Below, one piece after another: positions 41,472-42,081 of a DNA stretch of 42,081 nt (the stretch's first letter is position 1; every line of letters begins with the position of its first letter). Origin of the DNA: Burkholderiales bacterium. GTDB taxonomy: Bacteria; Pseudomonadota; Gammaproteobacteria; Burkholderiales; Burkholderiaceae_C. The stretch spans positions 1 through 42,081 of the forward strand of contig JAGWTP010000025.1 of assembly GCA_028868895.1 (NCBI GenBank), given 5' to 3'. Both the position numbers and the translations under genes were made by a program. Under the pieces are notes generated by a model. The model did not search any database and was not told where the DNA came from. It saw only the letters and a list, made by a program, of their open reading frames with translations.

Positions 41472-42081
41472 CTACTCGACGAAGGCGACGCTGTCCTCGA
41501 CGTCGCCGGGTCGTCGCGACCTGCGGATCAGCAGCAGCAGCGGCATCGCCGCCAGCGTGACGATGAACATGAAGCGGAAGTCGGCGATGTAGGCCAGCAG
41601 CGAGGCCTGCCGCGTGACCTCGGCGTTGAGCAGCGCCACCGCGGCCAGCCGGTCGGGGTCCCAGGTGCTGCCGGCCAGCGCCGACAGGTGCGCACCGGCG
41701 GCGAGGTCGGCATGCGCCGATGCCAGGTGGTGCGTGTACAGCGTCTGCACGATCGAGATGCCGACGCTGCTGCCGATGTTGCGCACCAGGCTGTAGAACG
41801 GCGTGCCGTCGTGGCGCAACGCCGGGTCCAGGGTGGCGAACGCCGCCGTGCTCAGCGGCACGAAGGTGAACCCCATGCCCACGCCCTGGATGAAGCCCGA
41901 GACGACGATGATGTGGCTGTCCATCTGCGGCGTGATCGTCGCCATCTGGTACAGCGAGACCGCGGTGAGGCCGAAACCGAGCGCCATCAGCGCCCGCAGG
42001 TCGACGCGCTGGACCAGCCGCCCGACGACGAACATCGCCAGCATCGTGCCGACGCCGCGCGGCGCCATCACCTCGCCGGTG
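41472..42081 (-). CDS. DHA2-type MFS multidrug exporter, C-terminal part (5' end outside window)
   Basis: The frame is open to the end of the window; about 200 C-terminal residues are present. The segment MMAPRGVGTMLAMFVVGRLVQRVD and the helix LMALGFGLTAVSLYQM, then VVSGFIQGVGMGFTFVPLSTAAF and FYSLVRNIGSSVGISIVQTLY, are the conserved second half of EmrB/QacA-type 14-helix drug:H+ antiporters. A final helix (FRFMFIVTLAAMPLLLLI) and a short polar tail follow. An EmrA-like partner would be expected upstream, outside the window. Confidence 0.9.
   Translation of the reverse strand, partial: TGEVMAPRGVGTMLAMFVVGRLVQRVDLRALMALGFGLTAVSLYQMATITPQMDSHIIVVSGFIQGVGMGFTFVPLSTAAFATLDPALRHDGTPFYSLVRNIGSSVGISIVQTLYTHHLASAHADLAAGAHLSALAGSTWDPDRLAAVALLNAEVTRQASLLAYIADFRFMFIVTLAAMPLLLLIRRSRRPGDVEDSVAFVE

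Overview
The window is high-GC chromosomal DNA from a betaproteobacterium, most likely Burkholderiales (Rubrivivax/Methylibium/Leptothrix-like). This is inferred from the gene content, the S20 and DUF3579 protein types, the kynurenine gene order B-U-A, the murJ/SirB1 neighbourhood and the very strong G/C preference at third codon positions. No species can be named from the sequence alone.

Bases 1-2628 are a decayed genomic-island end. They hold the C-terminal part of a HipA-type kinase, an orphan 3' half of a tRNA-Arg(ACG) gene (667-713) that looks like an integration site, a frameshifted tyrosine-recombinase remnant pointing at it, a UPF0158 gene, a probable SEC-C-type protein remnant, and the C-terminal third of a zinc-binding quinone oxidoreductase whose front is missing. 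Ordinary chromosome follows.

2761-5563 is a compact divergent locus: an ECF sigma/anti-sigma pair facing a Tat-exported metallophosphoesterase and a CuA-like cupredoxin. Both directions carry the same GGAAT-N17-GGT promoter-like signal. 5614-11829 holds an NDH-2-type dehydrogenase translationally coupled to a membrane-anchored TAXI-type binding protein. Divergent from these is an OmpR-type two-component system whose kinase ends in a 24-bp tandem repeat and overlaps a small secreted protein of unknown function; a membrane-tethered cyclic-nucleotide-binding protein follows. 12027-14449 carries a DUF3047 protein and a Do-type periplasmic protease.

14558-17336 is the kynBUA operon (tryptophan to anthranilate). 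17419-21809 is a probable argD-argF operon that continues into a metallophosphoesterase and a Ser/Thr kinase-UspA fusion, with an attenuator-like hairpin before argD. Then come DUF3579, a bidirectional terminator and rpsT. From 22912 to 30694 eight genes run the same way with short gaps or overlaps: murJ, SirB1-like, AI-2E/PerM-like, hda, a HAD phosphatase, pcnB, folK and a deoxynucleoside kinase. A GNAT/TM2 pair lies opposite.

31946-34101 is the classic rpsP-rimM-trmD-rplS operon, closed by a strong terminator. The rest is CoA-Nudix, a CobD/AmpE-like membrane protein, rsgA, a pterin dehydratase, an M48 protease, orn, two stand-alone receiver proteins, tam, a small unknown gene and the C-terminal part of a DHA2-type MFS exporter that runs off the window. 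Most of the window is housekeeping. The loci most worth following are the ECF/cupredoxin locus, the kinase-UspA/phosphatase pair in the arginine operon, the argD leader hairpin and the NDH-2/TAXI pair. No CRISPR array, complete tRNA, rRNA or intact insertion sequence was seen.
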